64,000 nt of DNA, from NCBI GenBank assembly GCA_012295225.1, contig WMKK01000004.1, positions 141,237 through 205,236 on the forward strand, written 5' to 3'. Numbering within the stretch: the first letter of the stretch is position 1; each line of letters opens with the position of its first letter. The DNA is from Ostreococcus mediterraneus (lineage: Eukaryota > Chlorophyta > Mamiellophyceae > Mamiellales > Bathycoccaceae). The notes beneath the pieces are model-generated. The model had not been told where the DNA came from. It made no database searches and saw only the letters and a program-made list of their open reading frames with translations. The translations under genes and the position numbers were made by a program. Below, one piece after another: positions 1 to 10,890 of this stretch.

Positions 1-308
1 CACCGACCTAACAAAACTCTTCATCGATCCATGCAATCCTAAACCATGACCGAGCCGTGTGCGCGCTGTCGACTGGCGTCAAAGGCGCTTAACCTTAATC
101 GATGCATTTCATTTCAACCAACCGTCGTGACATTTTCGGGCATAACTCACAAAATCGGGGTCCGTTTTCGACGAAAAAGACGGCAATCGAACGCGCTCGA
201 CGAGACGCATGTCATGAAGAAAATTGCAATAAAAAATACGTAAAAATGAAAACGCCATATTAATTAACCTTAAGAACTGCAAGAACTGTTTTAGTAATTT
301 TAACCTAT
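1..308. repeat. Dispersed repeat unit, copy 1 (uninterrupted)
   Basis: This stretch is almost identical to 27476-28769, where the same unit is split by a 983-bp insertion and then abuts a pogo-like transposon at a TA. Here it is continuous across the insertion point (near position 150), so it shows the pre-insertion state. The left edge lies outside the window. Short open frames inside have no recognisable product. It is probably the inner part of another copy of the large element described at 26160-32092. Confidence 0.8.
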
Positions 309-772
309 ATGTGCTTTTGCGCGTGTTTGGATCGTGAGACTAACGAAAATGTGACACATTTGCATAATATAGAATAAATATTGATATATCGCATATTATT
401 GAGGTGAGAATTTATTCTCAATGAATTTATTCTCACCTCAACAATAATGAGGCGTTTATTTTAGAGGAGAATTGTACTCGAGTTTGCAAATAAATGAGAA
501 ATCCCACCATATTGCAGTAATAACTACACCCAAAGATATGGTAGCACATGCGCAACGTCACGTGTCTTTAGAGTTTCCTCGACAAGCCGTCGCACGACGT
601 GGACGGAATACAGTAATTCGCCACGAGGGGTGGAGCCTCTGCTGCAGAAACCGTTGTGCTGAAATTGGCCAGCTTGTAAAAGTCACTAGTGCTTGCGACT
701 TTGAACCGAGACCGTAGTTAATCAGAGAAACCACGTTCGAGGCGCTTTAAAACGGCTTGAAATTTGTGTACC
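309..772. other. Intergenic stretch with one hairpin
   Basis: No supported gene. Positions 401-439 form an imperfect inverted repeat whose 10-bp outer arms (GAGGTGAGAA and its complement) are perfect. An open frame at 472-717 lacks an ATG start and any recognisable domain. The 3' part is presumably the promoter and 5' leader of the Fip1 gene. Confidence 0.5.
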
Positions 773-1913
773 ATGCCGACAGAAGAGAAGGAAACAGGAG
801 CAAAGGACGTTACGCTTTTCTCAGAGGTGTGTATTTTTCTATTCGATTGCAGATTCGTACACCTCACTCTGGCGAAGCTTTATGGCAACATGGATCCTAC
901 CTTGCAACTAGAGCAAGAGACATCTTCACTCAATACCGGCATACAAAGGAGCTCGGCTACAAGTTCTCACCGACAGAATATTTGTGACATACAAAGTGCA
1001 ACAGAACCTGAGGTGACATGTTACAGTAGAACATTTATATCATTGTGAACAGGCGTGTAAATAGAGACAACGATTCGGAGGTGTAAACCAACTGAATGTT
1101 GGTGTTCCCGCACCTCCTCCTGGAGCCCCAAAGCAACAAGACGTTGATGTGTGTTCGACATATTTGCCCGATGGAAGATTGAATACATATAATGGACAAC
1201 AGCCAAATGCTCGCTTCAACGAGAAGGGACAGAGGATCCTTCCAGGCGGTGGAGGAGGTGCACGTTTCATACCACCGGAGGAGTATAAAGAATTTCTTCA
1301 ACTGGGACACGGTGGTGTTTTCGATCTAGATTTGGACTGTATAGATGTAGCACCTTGGAGACAACCGAACGTCGATCAAAGCGCATATTTCAACTATGGT
1401 TTAGATGAGAGAAGGTGGCGCAAATACGTGAAAGGCATTCGGAAGGCTCGGATGGAGCAGCACCTCAATAACAAGATTGAAACATACGCCGTAGAATTCA
1501 ATAGTACTGATACTGATCTTCCTGTAGAAGTTCGCAGAGCTATCAGTGGCTGGGAGCACTACACTAAGCTAGATAGTAGCCAGACAGAAAGTCAAGCTCC
1601 ACCGTTATTCAAAAGCGTCCCAACGTCCTACGAGGAAAACCATACAAATGATACAAAATTGGAAAGTCGTCAAATAATAAAAGCAGCCAATGCTATTAAT
1701 GTTAATTTGTCTGATGAGCTTCGTGCTCTTGAACGACGCGATCATGCTGGACGGACTGACTTAGTTGAACTGCAGAGGAGGGTAGAATCACTGCAGAACG
1801 AATATAAGCAACTGTTACAAACCGGATCACTAACACCTGAAAAAAATTTACTCATGCAACAAGAAATGTTGAAAGTGAAAATGCAGATTATGCACGGAAC
1901 AGGTTTTTCGTGA
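773..1913 (+). CDS. FIP1: Fip1-like pre-mRNA 3'-end-processing factor
   Basis: Fip1 tethers poly(A) polymerase to the cleavage and polyadenylation factor in the nucleus. The diagnostic Fip1 motif lies in the last exon: PWRQPNVDQSAYFNYGLDE followed by a Trp/Tyr-rich stretch. An acidic N-terminus with an LYGNMD segment, a PPPGAP linker and a basic, coiled-coil C-terminus also fit the family. The proposed model is three exons, 773-826, 878-1012 and 1065-1913, with introns of 51 and 52 bp, giving 345 aa. The ATG at 773 is the first in frame. The motif is certain, the last exon very likely, and the first two exon borders are by-eye choices. The gene runs in the same direction as the Rrp40-like gene downstream. 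Confidence 0.82.
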
Positions 1914-2641
1914 CGTAGCACAGATCGCGATTTATACAAGCATGCAAACGAGCATCGAACCCAAAGATAGATACATCTTCAAACGTCTCCTCAACTTTCA
2001 CGGAGAATCTCTCGCTCTGACTCGTTGGATATCTACAGAAATCTTTGCAATACATTTCGTATTCCCTTACCTCTTTGATTCTTAGCACTCTGTGAATAGT
2101 CAGTAGGCTTCGACGTCGCGTAAAAGAATTTTCTCGGCCAACTAGAGAGTGTGCGAGTCGAACTCTGCTCTCACACGAGTGACGATGCCCTGGAAAATAT
2201 CGTACAGAACCGCTACAATGCATATACATATATACGCCTATATAGCGACATATAAATTATAATACGAGAGCGAGTCATGTTGCTGGACGGAATGTTTGAC
2301 AAAAACGCACGGGTGCCAATCATGCGTTTTCGACGAGACAGAAAATAAGAACCCTTTTGAAAAAGGTCGGCGACTTGAACGGTGCGCGTTAGAACCGCCC
2401 GGGACAATACGGACTGCGCGACGACGTGGAGGGCTCTAACAGAAAACGAAAGACCTGGGAGCTGCGTCTAAATCTTTCAACATAAGCATCCACAACAAGA
2501 GATTACGCACAACAGCTGCGACACTGTTGAACGGAGTTTTCCTCGTCGGCGAGGGCGTGTTTCGTGCTTGTGTGTGTCATTAGCGGGTGCAGTGCCGCGA
2601 CACTCGTGTGTAAAAGCGAATTGATTGCGCGAGTACAACGA
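1914..2641. other. Intergenic region, possible 5' exon of the next gene
   Basis: No convincing complete gene. An AT-rich TATA/CATA run lies near 2217-2265. The reading frame of the Rrp40-like gene stays open upstream to about 2564 without an ATG, so a short first exon may lie between about 2280 and 2600. I could not fix its borders. Confidence 0.4.
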
Positions 2642-3160
2642 ATGAACTCTCGCATGCATTTCTCGTGTCCAAAATCGCTTAAAATAGGAAGTAATGTCCT
2701 TGGTGTTGTCGTCGCGTGCCACGTGGAACACTTGTTGCTCGACGTTGGGTCAAATACTTTTGGATACTTGCCTAGGAAAGCTATCTGCGATTTACAAGGC
2801 AAATCGCAAGTTCAACTCGGTGCAGTGATTCATGCAGTTGTAACTCATATCAACTCGTTAGGTCACATCGTTTTGAGCTGTACCAACGCGAATGGGTGTC
2901 GACAAGTTTATGGAGTCTTGAACGGCGGGGTTGGCGTAACCACGCATTGCCGTAAACATCGCAGCAAGGTTTGGTGGAAAGTCCAGTTACTGCGACAGCA
3001 AAGTGAGAGTGCAGAGATCAGCGCAGGTTCCAGCTGCATCGTCTGGATGAGCTCCCGTAGTACACGAAATCTAGCAAACATGTACAAGGTGCTCCGCGCT
3101 TCGGCAAAAACAAAAGGAGAGGTTGTCAAGAATCAGTCTTTATTAAGTCTATCTTTGTAA
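2642..3160 (+). CDS. Exosome subunit Rrp40-like (S1 domain)
   Basis: Likely a cap subunit of the RNA exosome, which trims and degrades RNA in nucleus and cytoplasm. The region after the first ATG holds an S1-type fold: a KIGSNVLGVV strand, a hydrophobic LLLDVG strand, GYLPRKA, then GAVIHAVVTHI and IVLSCTN. It is followed by a G-VLNGG turn as in Rrp40/Rrp4 and a KH-like tail containing VWMSSRSTRN. The frame continues upstream of the first ATG, so an N-terminal exon may be missing and the start is provisional. The gene converges on the phosphate transporter, with 48 bp between the coding ends. Rrp4 and Csl4 are less likely alternatives. Confidence 0.55.
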   Translation: MNSRMHFSCPKSLKIGSNVLGVVVACHVEHLLLDVGSNTFGYLPRKAICDLQGKSQVQLGAVIHAVVTHINSLGHIVLSCTNANGCRQVYGVLNGGVGVTTHCRKHRSKVWWKVQLLRQQSESAEISAGSSCIVWMSSRSTRNLANMYKVLRASAKTKGEVVKNQSLLSLSL

Positions 3161-3208
3161 GCGTTTAAATTATGATTAAAGTTATTCATGTATCTATTAC
3201 GAAATTTC

Positions 3209-4945
3209 CTATTCGGGGATCGTGCAGAAACCAGTCTTGTAACACGGGTACGACTGCATCGGTGCGAACGCGCCTTGCGCGAAAAAAAGAGCCGTGGAGG
3301 AGCCGACGATGACGAGAGTGATCATCCAGCCAACGACAGTCTTACCGATGATGTACCAGTTGATGCCCTTGGCACCTTCGAGACAGGCGACCCCAACAGT
3401 GGCACCAACTTGGCAGTGCGTCGTGGAAAGAGGCCAGCCGAGACGAGAACCCATAATGATGACGCACGCGGCGCCGAGTTCGATGCAAATACCACGGCTC
3501 GGAGTGAGCTTGCAAATCTTCGTTCCGAGCGCGTGCAGAATCTTGTAACCATAAAGAGCTAGGCCAACCACGATACCGGCGGCGCCCAACCCGAGAATCC
3601 AGTAAGAATCAGATCCCATTTCAGCTTTAGAGCTCACCTTACCAGTCTTGAAAATCACAACCATCGAGGCGAAAGGTCCAATGGAGTTGGCGACATCGTT
3701 TGCACCGTGCGCAAAGGCATCGCAGCAGGCAGTAAGGATTTGAAGATAGCGCATGGAGAGCTCAGTCTTCTCGTCAAACTTTTCAGCGTTGTCGTGAATT
3801 GCCTGAACGACGGGGTCTTCTTCGATGATGCTGTCAGCCTTGTGTTCCAAAGAATACGTCAAGTGGTCAACCAATGCGTAGTAAACGCGCTTGGGCGCAC
3901 CAAAGACGCCCTTGGGAAGCTCACGCGGTTGACGAACAACTTCTTCAACTTCAACCTTCTTTGTACCACGCTCAGCCTTTTCGAGTTGAAGTTGCTCATA
4001 CAACGCATCGGTCGTGCGAAGGATGTACGGTACGGCCAAAAAGTACGAAAGCACGCCAGCGCCGCAGCCAACGCCAAACGCGGCGGCAAACGCCGTACTG
4101 AGCGGAGTGTCATCGAGTTCAAGGAATTTAGCACCCTTGTACACGATGAAAAAGATGTTGATGATCAAGGTGCACGCGAGCAACACCGGGAAAGCCAAAC
4201 GCGCACGAGCGTAGCTGTTCTGGCTGCGCATGACGAGCGCGCGGAGGGTGAGGAAGAAAACGAAAGAGAACCCACCGGAAACAATCGGGGAAAGAAGCCA
4301 CGAAACGACGATGGCTGCGACACCCTTGATGTAAGGAAACGTTTCCGATTTGGCGCTCCATACCACACAAGAAGAACCGCGGGCAACCATTGTCATACCG
4401 ATCATACCGCCGACGCACGAGTGCGTGGTGGACACTGGCATTTCAAGGAAGGAGGCGACAACGAGCCAGATGGCAACGGAAAAGATGACGCAGAGGCATC
4501 CATACATGAGCAAACCGGGATCATCTTTGAAGCAATTTTGGTTGGCAATGCCTTTGCGAATTGTCTTGACAACGTGACCACCCATAAACAGGGCGCCACA
4601 GAACTCAAACACACCGGCGAGCATAACGGCGTGCTTGATGGTCAACGCACCAGAACCAACAGAGGTGGCGAAAGCGTTCGCGACATCGTTAGCGCCTATT
4701 TTAAACACAGAAACGAACACAACGTAGCGTCAGTACCTCGCCTTGGCGGTCGGTAGTTTCGCGTGCGTTCTTGACAAGGCAACAAGAGCAGCACGATGGC
4801 GGGGCGGCGACTTACCGATACCGAAAGCAGCCATGAAGGCAAAGAAGCCTCCCATGACCACAATCCATTCGAACTTTGCAGTTGTTTCAGCGCCGGTCGA
4901 CAGAAGTTGTCGGGACGCGTGCACGAGAGCGTCAGAGGCAGCCAT
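3209..4945 (-). CDS. PiT/PHO4-family phosphate transporter
   Basis: Cation-coupled inorganic phosphate symporter of the PiT (PHO4) family, a multi-pass membrane protein. Both halves carry the family signature: GANDVANAFATSVGS in the N-terminal half and HGANDVANSIGPFAS in the C-terminal half. They are separated by a hydrophilic loop with a long charged segment. Two exons on the minus strand, 4816-4945 and 3209-4695, join exactly within the first signature across a 120-bp intron with clean GT-AG borders, giving 538 aa. The coding sequence looks GC-richer and its intron is longer than those of most neighbours. It could be plasma-membrane or plastid; the sequence does not decide. Confidence 0.93.
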
Positions 4946-5487
4946 CTTTCCGGAACGCTCGCGTCAGAGTGTGACGCCGCGCTCAGCTCGTTTCGTCATC
5001 GCTTGCACTTTTCGACGGAATATTCCTCGGGAATTTCACGCCTGTTGGTTCACGACTCGTCATGCCAGGGACTCTTTCGTTTTTTTGAACCTCGGGTATA
5101 TTCTCCACCAGGCCTGGGGGCATCTGGGAATATTCAAAATTCAATTTCGACATCCAATACAATCCCTCGAATGCGATGAGTCTTGAGTCTTGAACCAAAG
5201 CTTCGCATTTATTCAATAAAATAGCCTATATCAAGTCTGGTTCGAACTGCTTTTGTCACAAAAACTCGTTTTTTGAGTGACCTCCTCCATTTTATTTGAT
5301 TAATATGTATTAAAATACGAGTATACGCAGTTTCGCGCGAGATTCGCAGTGCACGGTCAATTGGACAATATTGTGATGATAAAAAGGTTATGAAGTTCAA
5401 TCATACGAGTTTTTTGCCATCGTAGTAATCATGATAATGGACAGAAACCGCGAAGAAAGGTGGAGAGGGAGGGAGGGGAGTTTTGAT
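4946..5487. other. Intergenic, no gene recognised
   Basis: This holds the upstream region of the phosphate transporter and the left flank of the first 1127-bp element. Open frames here are short and unrecognised. The last eight bases (5480-5487, GTTTTGAT) are the left target duplication of the adjacent element. Confidence 0.6.
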
Positions 5488-6614
5488 GGGCGTGGCTAAA
5501 TCTCGCCGGGAAGCAACTTTTTATCAAAATATATCACATATTGTGATTCTACCCAAGAGCAATATTTCCAAATAAATAATACGATAATGATAGTACGTAT
5601 ATAATACATCTACTGTGGTATGACTTTACTCATCGGGACTCGCGACCTTCCTCGGATGATTTTTGAATTCCGCGAATTTGCGTTCTCGAGATACAATATT
5701 GCGTTTTCCAGAGTCCATGCTCGACCGGTTTCCGACTTCGGGCGTGGTTTACCTTGTGAAAATTCGTGAAAAACTCTTCTTGTGGAGAAAACGAGTGAAT
5801 CAGACGTGACAGACCATCCACCGTGATGATTGACCGCTCGAAAACGAAGGTATGTGATCCACGTGAGATGAATCAGGCAGTTTTGCGTCATGGAATCACT
5901 CAGACGTGTGCTCATTACGTTCGACATCACGAAAGTTTCCTTCCGTGGCCACAGAAACTCAAATACTCTAAACCCTGTATAGGGTTTAGCTAGGGTTTAA
6001 CTAAACCCTACATGTGTTCATCGACGCCAAATGCTCGTCGACACGCATCGATTCGACGTTCGCGCCACAGCAGATGCTCAAATCATGCACAGAAAGCGTT
6101 TCACACACGCGCTTCTCGACGGTAAGCGTGTTTGATGTTCGAATGATGTCGGCATTCACGAATGCTAAACCCTAACCAGGGTTTGGCCAAACCCTAACTG
6201 GGGTTCGGAGCGTCTCGTGAAAAAGTCCATACGTGTCAGCACCAGGCGAGAGTTGCAACGTCGATGGCGCGCGTTGTCGGCTAATCGGCACCATGGAAGT
6301 CATTGATTCACCAAGAGCAGGTGTATTGTCATCGTTTCAAGTGTTTCTACCGTATTCATCGCCGCTTCGTCATCCATGTCGCTTCGTTTCACACCTTTAG
6401 GTGTCGCTGCTGTTGTTTGTCACAAATTTTCACAAGGTGAAAACACCCGAAAGTGGCCCCACGTCCAGGGAGTCCCAAAGAAGCGTCGAGTCAGGACTCG
6501 TGGAGTTTTTGGTCATTTATGCCGTTTTTATATTTTTACACACACTTAACTATTTCTAATATACGATCAATATTTTGATAAAAAGTTGCTTCCCGGCGAG
6601 ATTTAGCCACGCCC
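5488..6614. mobile_element. Non-autonomous TIR element, family A copy 1 (1127 bp)
   Basis: Terminal inverted repeats of about 45 bp begin GGGCGTGGCTAAATCTCGCC and end with the complement. They are flanked by a perfect 8-bp target duplication, GTTTTGAT, at 5480-5487 and 6615-6622. The 8-bp duplication suggests a hAT-, P- or Merlin-type transposase acting in trans; no transposase is encoded. A copy of the same length, differing at about eight sites, lies at 42860-43986. The interior holds palindromic telomere-like motifs (CTAAACCCT and complement) at about 5981-6011 and 6166-6210. It also has a subterminal AAATTCGTGAAAAA-type motif shared with the Mutator-like family at 12248. Confidence 0.93.
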
Positions 6615-6737
6615 GTTTTGATAAGCCGGCTGGGCATTTTATATATAAAGTTGCTGTTGGAATCACAATTAGCACATTATTAGCTACAAAAAGGCACTCG
6701 CAAGCAAGCAAAACAAAGCGACGATAATGACGTCACC

Positions 6738-8183
6738 ATGAACCTTTTTGCCCTGCCGAGCTATGAGGTTATACTTCGCGCACGCACGAGGCTCCTTTCC
6801 AAGACTCTCATGCAGCGCGCAACCCAAACAGTCAGGTGAGAGTATAAAGTGATCCACTCCAGCACAAGCGTGACATTATGTAGGCTCATCAAACGGGCGT
6901 CGTTTCGACCAAACACTCTACGGGCTAGTACAAAACAGGTTTGGAACCACACTCAAAAGCTTAAAACCGTAACTTTCAGTACTGGTATACATGAACCAAG
7001 AATACGACGTGAAGGTACTATGAATCATCTGCTTTTAAGAGTATTTTTGAACCTGTACGCAGATATCTTCACAGACGACCCGAAGAACAACGTTAGCGAA
7101 TACATCTATGAAAAACTTGACAAAAACTTGCACTTGCAAACTAATCATCCACTTGGCATATTGAAGACCGTCATTGAAGAGTATTTCAGCATGCACTTTA
7201 AGCACAAACCTTTCACATTTTATGATGATCTTACACCTATTGTCAGCACACAAGCCAACTTTGATTCAGTGTTGGTTCCACCCGATCACGTATCCCGCTC
7301 CTCAAATGACACATACTATGTGGATGACAGCACTGTCCTACGCTGCCACACCTCCGCACATCAACTCGAACTACTCAAGAGCGGAGCCCGCCGTTTTTTA
7401 GTGACGGGGGATGTGTATCGACGAGACTCCATCGACGCAACACATTTTCCAGTCTTTCATCAAATGGAAGGAGTCTGTGTGTTCGAACCACAGGACTGGG
7501 AAGCACGACAACTGTCAAGTCTTGAGTTGGCGAATTCCGAACTCAAAATTACGCTTGAAGGGCTTGTGCGGCATTTGTTTGGAGAAATTGAAATGAGATG
7601 GGTTGATGCATATTTCCCGTTTACAGAACCATCTTATGAGCTAGAAATCTTCTTCAATGGTGAATGGCTCGAAGTTTTAGGTTGCGGAGTTATGCAGAAG
7701 AGCATTCTCGATGAAGCTTCCTTAGGAAGCCATCGTGCTTGGGCGTTCGGCCTCGGCTTGGAACGACTTGCGATGATTTTGTTTGATATACCGGACATTC
7801 GTTTATTCTGGACGACTGACTTGCGCTTCTCCAAACAGTTCAAGGCAGGAATGTTCAGAGCGGGTGGGGTAGGTATGCAGAAGTTTTCAAGTTATTCTAA
7901 ATTTCCTCCGTGTTATAAAGATGTTTCGTTCTGGCTTGCGAAAGATTCAACGCGCTTCACTGAAAACACTCTTTGTGAGCTCGTAAGAGATGTTGCAGGG
8001 AACCTCATTGAGGAAGTCAAGTTGATCGATGAGTTTTACAACCCAAAACTTGATCAAACTTCTAATTGTTTCCGATTCACGTACAGATCAATGGAACGTT
8101 CACTGACAGATGACGAAGTAAATCAGTTGCAAGAACAGGTTCGTTCCCGCCTCGTGGATGAATTAGACGTCACTCTTAGATAG
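6738..8183 (+). CDS. Organellar phenylalanyl-tRNA synthetase
   Basis: Monomeric class II PheRS that charges tRNA-Phe in mitochondria and/or plastid. The catalytic core shows LRCHTSAHQ, the VYRRDSIDATHFPVFHQMEG segment (motif 2), WLEVLGCGVM and GLGLERLAM (motif 3). It is followed by a C-terminal FDX-ACB anticodon-binding domain that includes KFPPCYKDVSFWL and ends SRLVDELDVTLR. Two exons, 6738-6835 and 6884-8183, with a 48-bp intron, give 465 aa. The ATG at 6738 opens a basic, Arg/Ser/Thr-rich N-terminus that fits an organelle-targeting peptide. The gene converges on eIF4E, with 72 bp between. Confidence 0.93.
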
Positions 8184-8255
8184 CGAAAGTGGAAAAACTA
8201 GAACATTTGCATGTAATACAAAATCCGATGGGAAACTCTGTGGACTCATCTATAC

Positions 8256-8890
8256 TTAAACCGTGTAGCGTTCTTTAGCTCGTCGCTCAAGTCGAATTGC
8301 ATCGTCATGAACCATATACCCGATTTTTTCGGCATCCGGGATTTGTAAAACCGCTTTGAAGTGTCTCCCAATCGAAAGCTGCTCTGGTTCGCTTGACGCG
8401 GTTTTTGTCCAAATGGAAATTCGATGTTGTTTTTGACGTACACTCACAACTGCTCCACAAATCTCATGCGCCTCCGAAAACTGTTCGCCAATTAATTCAA
8501 GCAATAGACTCAACCAGTTTTCATCGAGATCGTCGGAATCTTTACTTTTTGGAAAGTAGTATGTCCACTTCCCACCTTTTGCACACTTTTCGTCCTCCCA
8601 CTTTGGCTCTATACCTTCCTTGAACAAGTGAAAGTCAGTCCCCATGATGAGTTTGCTGGGACTAAGAATATTGTTGTAAAGACACCAGAAGTCCTCAACG
8701 GTGTTGAATGTGTACACACTACGGAGAGTTTGTCCCCACGTCGTCTGCTTCTGTCGACTACTGGCAACGTTATGAAGATGGCAAGAAGAAATATATAATG
8801 CACTCACCCGTTAGGGTTATCGAACCATAGCGTCCACGTGTGTTCCAAAGCGTGTTTCATGAAAGTCGTGCCCGTAGATGAATCGGCCAT
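8256..8890 (-). CDS. Translation initiation factor eIF4E
   Basis: Binds the mRNA 5' cap and recruits eIF4G in the cytoplasm. Exon 1 (8808-8890) encodes the ALEHTWTLWFDNPNG start, and exon 2 (8256-8760) continues after a 47-bp intron that restores the frame exactly, giving 195 aa. Family landmarks are VEDFWCLYNNI, WEDEKCAKGGKW with the cap-stacking tryptophan, and the DENWLSLLLELIGEQF helix. The IWTKTA strand carries the third conserved tryptophan. The N-terminus is short, as is common in algae. It is convergent with PheRS. Confidence 0.93.
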
Positions 8891-9268
8891 GGTGTTGTCC
8901 TTACAGCCGCCGTGTGAAGACTAGGGCAAAACTCTTCCCGCGCGCCGTTTGTCGATCTCGATCTCGGTTTCATCATCAGCGTATTCGATCATTGTTTTAC
9001 CTGTCCGACATATCGTATGAAATAATATGAAATATGTATAAAACGCGTATAACATACGTATAAAATCCTTATGAAATACAGGCACTACGAATCCTAGCAA
9101 AAGCATGATCTTTATGAGTGTTCGTATGATTCTACTAAAACTGACTAATGTGCCCGAATGAAATAATTCTGTAATTATCATCATGGATCGAAATTTGTTC
9201 GCGACTCCGCGCAGCACCGAGAATCGTCACGCAGTCGAACGCGCAAGTTATCTGTGGACACGAAGGCC
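8891..9268. other. Intergenic between divergent eIF4E and acyltransferase genes
   Basis: This is the shared upstream region of two divergent genes. A 98-aa minus-strand open frame (8921-9217) contains hydrophobic runs but matches nothing I know and spans the AT-rich centre, so I treat it as chance. Confidence 0.5.
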
Positions 9269-10570
9269 ATGGCAGGTGCTAAGGCGGGTTCTAACGTGGT
9301 ATGCACCCTGAGCTGTTTGAATACTAGAAGGAGTGAGCGGTCGACAAAAGTATTGAGTTTAAGAACGAAAGTTGCTCGCACGAAAAACCGATCTCAGCAG
9401 ATAACGTATGCCACAAACTCAGAAGAGGTCCCATTTAAAGTTCGTGCGGCACAAGCCCTCGTTGATGTTGTTCCTGGTGAAGCTGGTCTACGGTTACTAT
9501 CATCAGCATTCCCAGAGAAGATTAGGACGACGTTTGCGGGTCTTATGAGCAGTTACAAAACGCAGATGTTGATAGCTTTAGGAGACGAGGCTCTCGCGTC
9601 AAAGGCAACAACGTTCATATTCAAAGACATGGTGAAAGCTTACGCTGGACAGCTGCTCGGAAATCCGTACGAATTCCCTTCTTACCATCGCGCAATACGT
9701 TCACCTTACGATTATTTTCAAATGGCGAACATGTACATAGGCAGTCTCATAGATTTTGACCGGTCCATCCTTCGGAACCCCGAACGTTGGTCAGAAATTC
9801 AGTCTCAATTGGATGATGGACAAAATGTTATCCTACTTGCTAATCACCAAAGTGAGGGAGATGCTGCGTTTATTCCTCTCGTAACTGAAGTTTCACATCC
9901 AGGCCTTGGACAGAGAGTTACTTACGTCGCCGGTGACCGTGTTGTGACTGATCTCTTAGCGAAACCTTTCAGTATGGGTAAAGACTTGCTCTGTGTACAT
10001 TCCAAGAAACATATGAATGATGTGCCTGAAGACAAAGCGAAGAAAATGAAACAAAACCTCTCAACGATCAAGGAAATGCAACGACTGCTGAACCGGGGAG
10101 GAATGCTCATCTGGATTGCCCCAGCTGGCGGACGTGATAGGAGGAAAGCTGATGGGACACTTGCCCCGGACCGATTTGATCCACAGGCTATCGATATGAT
10201 GAGAAAGCTTGGAACGAAAGCTTCCGCCGCAAAAACACACTTTTACCCCCTCGCGATGGCAACATACGATATCATGCCGCCACCAGCTACGTCAGAAAAG
10301 AGCATCGGAGAGGAGCGTGTGGTAAACTACACAGGTGTGGGCCTATCACTTGGTGAAGCAATAGACGTATCGTCCAATGGTCCTTGGAATCAATCCACAA
10401 ACGAAAGCACGGATGAAGCGACCGCGCTTGCAAATTTTGTGTTGGCGAAGGTCACTGAAGAGTACAACTTGATCAAAGACTGTAACATTCCCGGTGGTGG
10501 AGCCAACCCCCTTCCTGAAAATAGTATACGACCACCTCGAGCCCCATCTGTACCAGTTTTTTCAGGCTGA
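9269..10570 (+). CDS. Plastid glycerol-3-phosphate 1-O-acyltransferase
   Basis: Acylates glycerol-3-phosphate at sn-1, the first step of plastid glycerolipid synthesis (ATS1 family). The catalytic HX4D box is NHQSEGD with His193 and Asp198, the substrate-binding block is APAGGRDRR, and the C-terminal block is FYPLAMATYDIMPPP. A four-helix N-terminal domain precedes the catalytic domain, as in plant soluble enzymes. The protein is 433 aa. I chose the ATG at 9269 because it opens a Ser/Thr/Arg-rich transit-like leader. The gene is intronless, unlike most of its neighbours. Confidence 0.93.
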   Translation: MAGAKAGSNVVCTLSCLNTRRSERSTKVLSLRTKVARTKNRSQQITYATNSEEVPFKVRAAQALVDVVPGEAGLRLLSSAFPEKIRTTFAGLMSSYKTQMLIALGDEALASKATTFIFKDMVKAYAGQLLGNPYEFPSYHRAIRSPYDYFQMANMYIGSLIDFDRSILRNPERWSEIQSQLDDGQNVILLANHQSEGDAAFIPLVTEVSHPGLGQRVTYVAGDRVVTDLLAKPFSMGKDLLCVHSKKHMNDVPEDKAKKMKQNLSTIKEMQRLLNRGGMLIWIAPAGGRDRRKADGTLAPDRFDPQAIDMMRKLGTKASAAKTHFYPLAMATYDIMPPPATSEKSIGEERVVNYTGVGLSLGEAIDVSSNGPWNQSTNESTDEATALANFVLAKVTEEYNLIKDCNIPGGGANPLPENSIRPPRAPSVPVFSG

Positions 10571-10890
10571 TTCTTAATATCGATATGTGTGGTCCAAAAT
10601 ATGAGTTTTTCGTCGATAAACGTCTAAAACACATTAATGTGAATTGAATATGTCAGATAATACACGTAAGTATTAGGCCTTCTATTCCTATAATATAAAT
10701 ATCGTATAATACTACAAGAATACCTAAGTATATACTCTAGACATAAATGGTAACATCGTGTGTAGAAACGCATACGTTACACGTGTAAACTCCTTGTAAT
10801 GAAGACGTCATTAATCGTCCGTATAATCTTCATCGAACGTAACCCAACAGAATATCAATATGTTAAATAAATCGTATTCACATGTATAAC
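10571..10890. other. AT-rich intergenic stretch
   Basis: This is the 3' flank of the acyltransferase gene. It is strongly AT-rich with no supported gene and ends at the degenerate element beginning near 10891. Confidence 0.6.

Noticed and set aside
3707-4756. 349-codon plus-strand frame opposite the phosphate transporter
   Set aside because: It is a shadow of the transporter coding strand. The composition is biased and there is no domain.
5610-5930. 106-codon minus-strand frame inside the 1127-bp element, conserved in copy 2
   Set aside because: The copies are almost identical along their whole length, so conservation is no evidence of coding. The frame resembles no transposase.
8921-9217. 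98-codon minus-strand frame between eIF4E and the acyltransferase
   Set aside because: It shows hydrophobic but low-complexity AT-rich coding with no known domain, and it overlaps the promoter region of two divergent genes.
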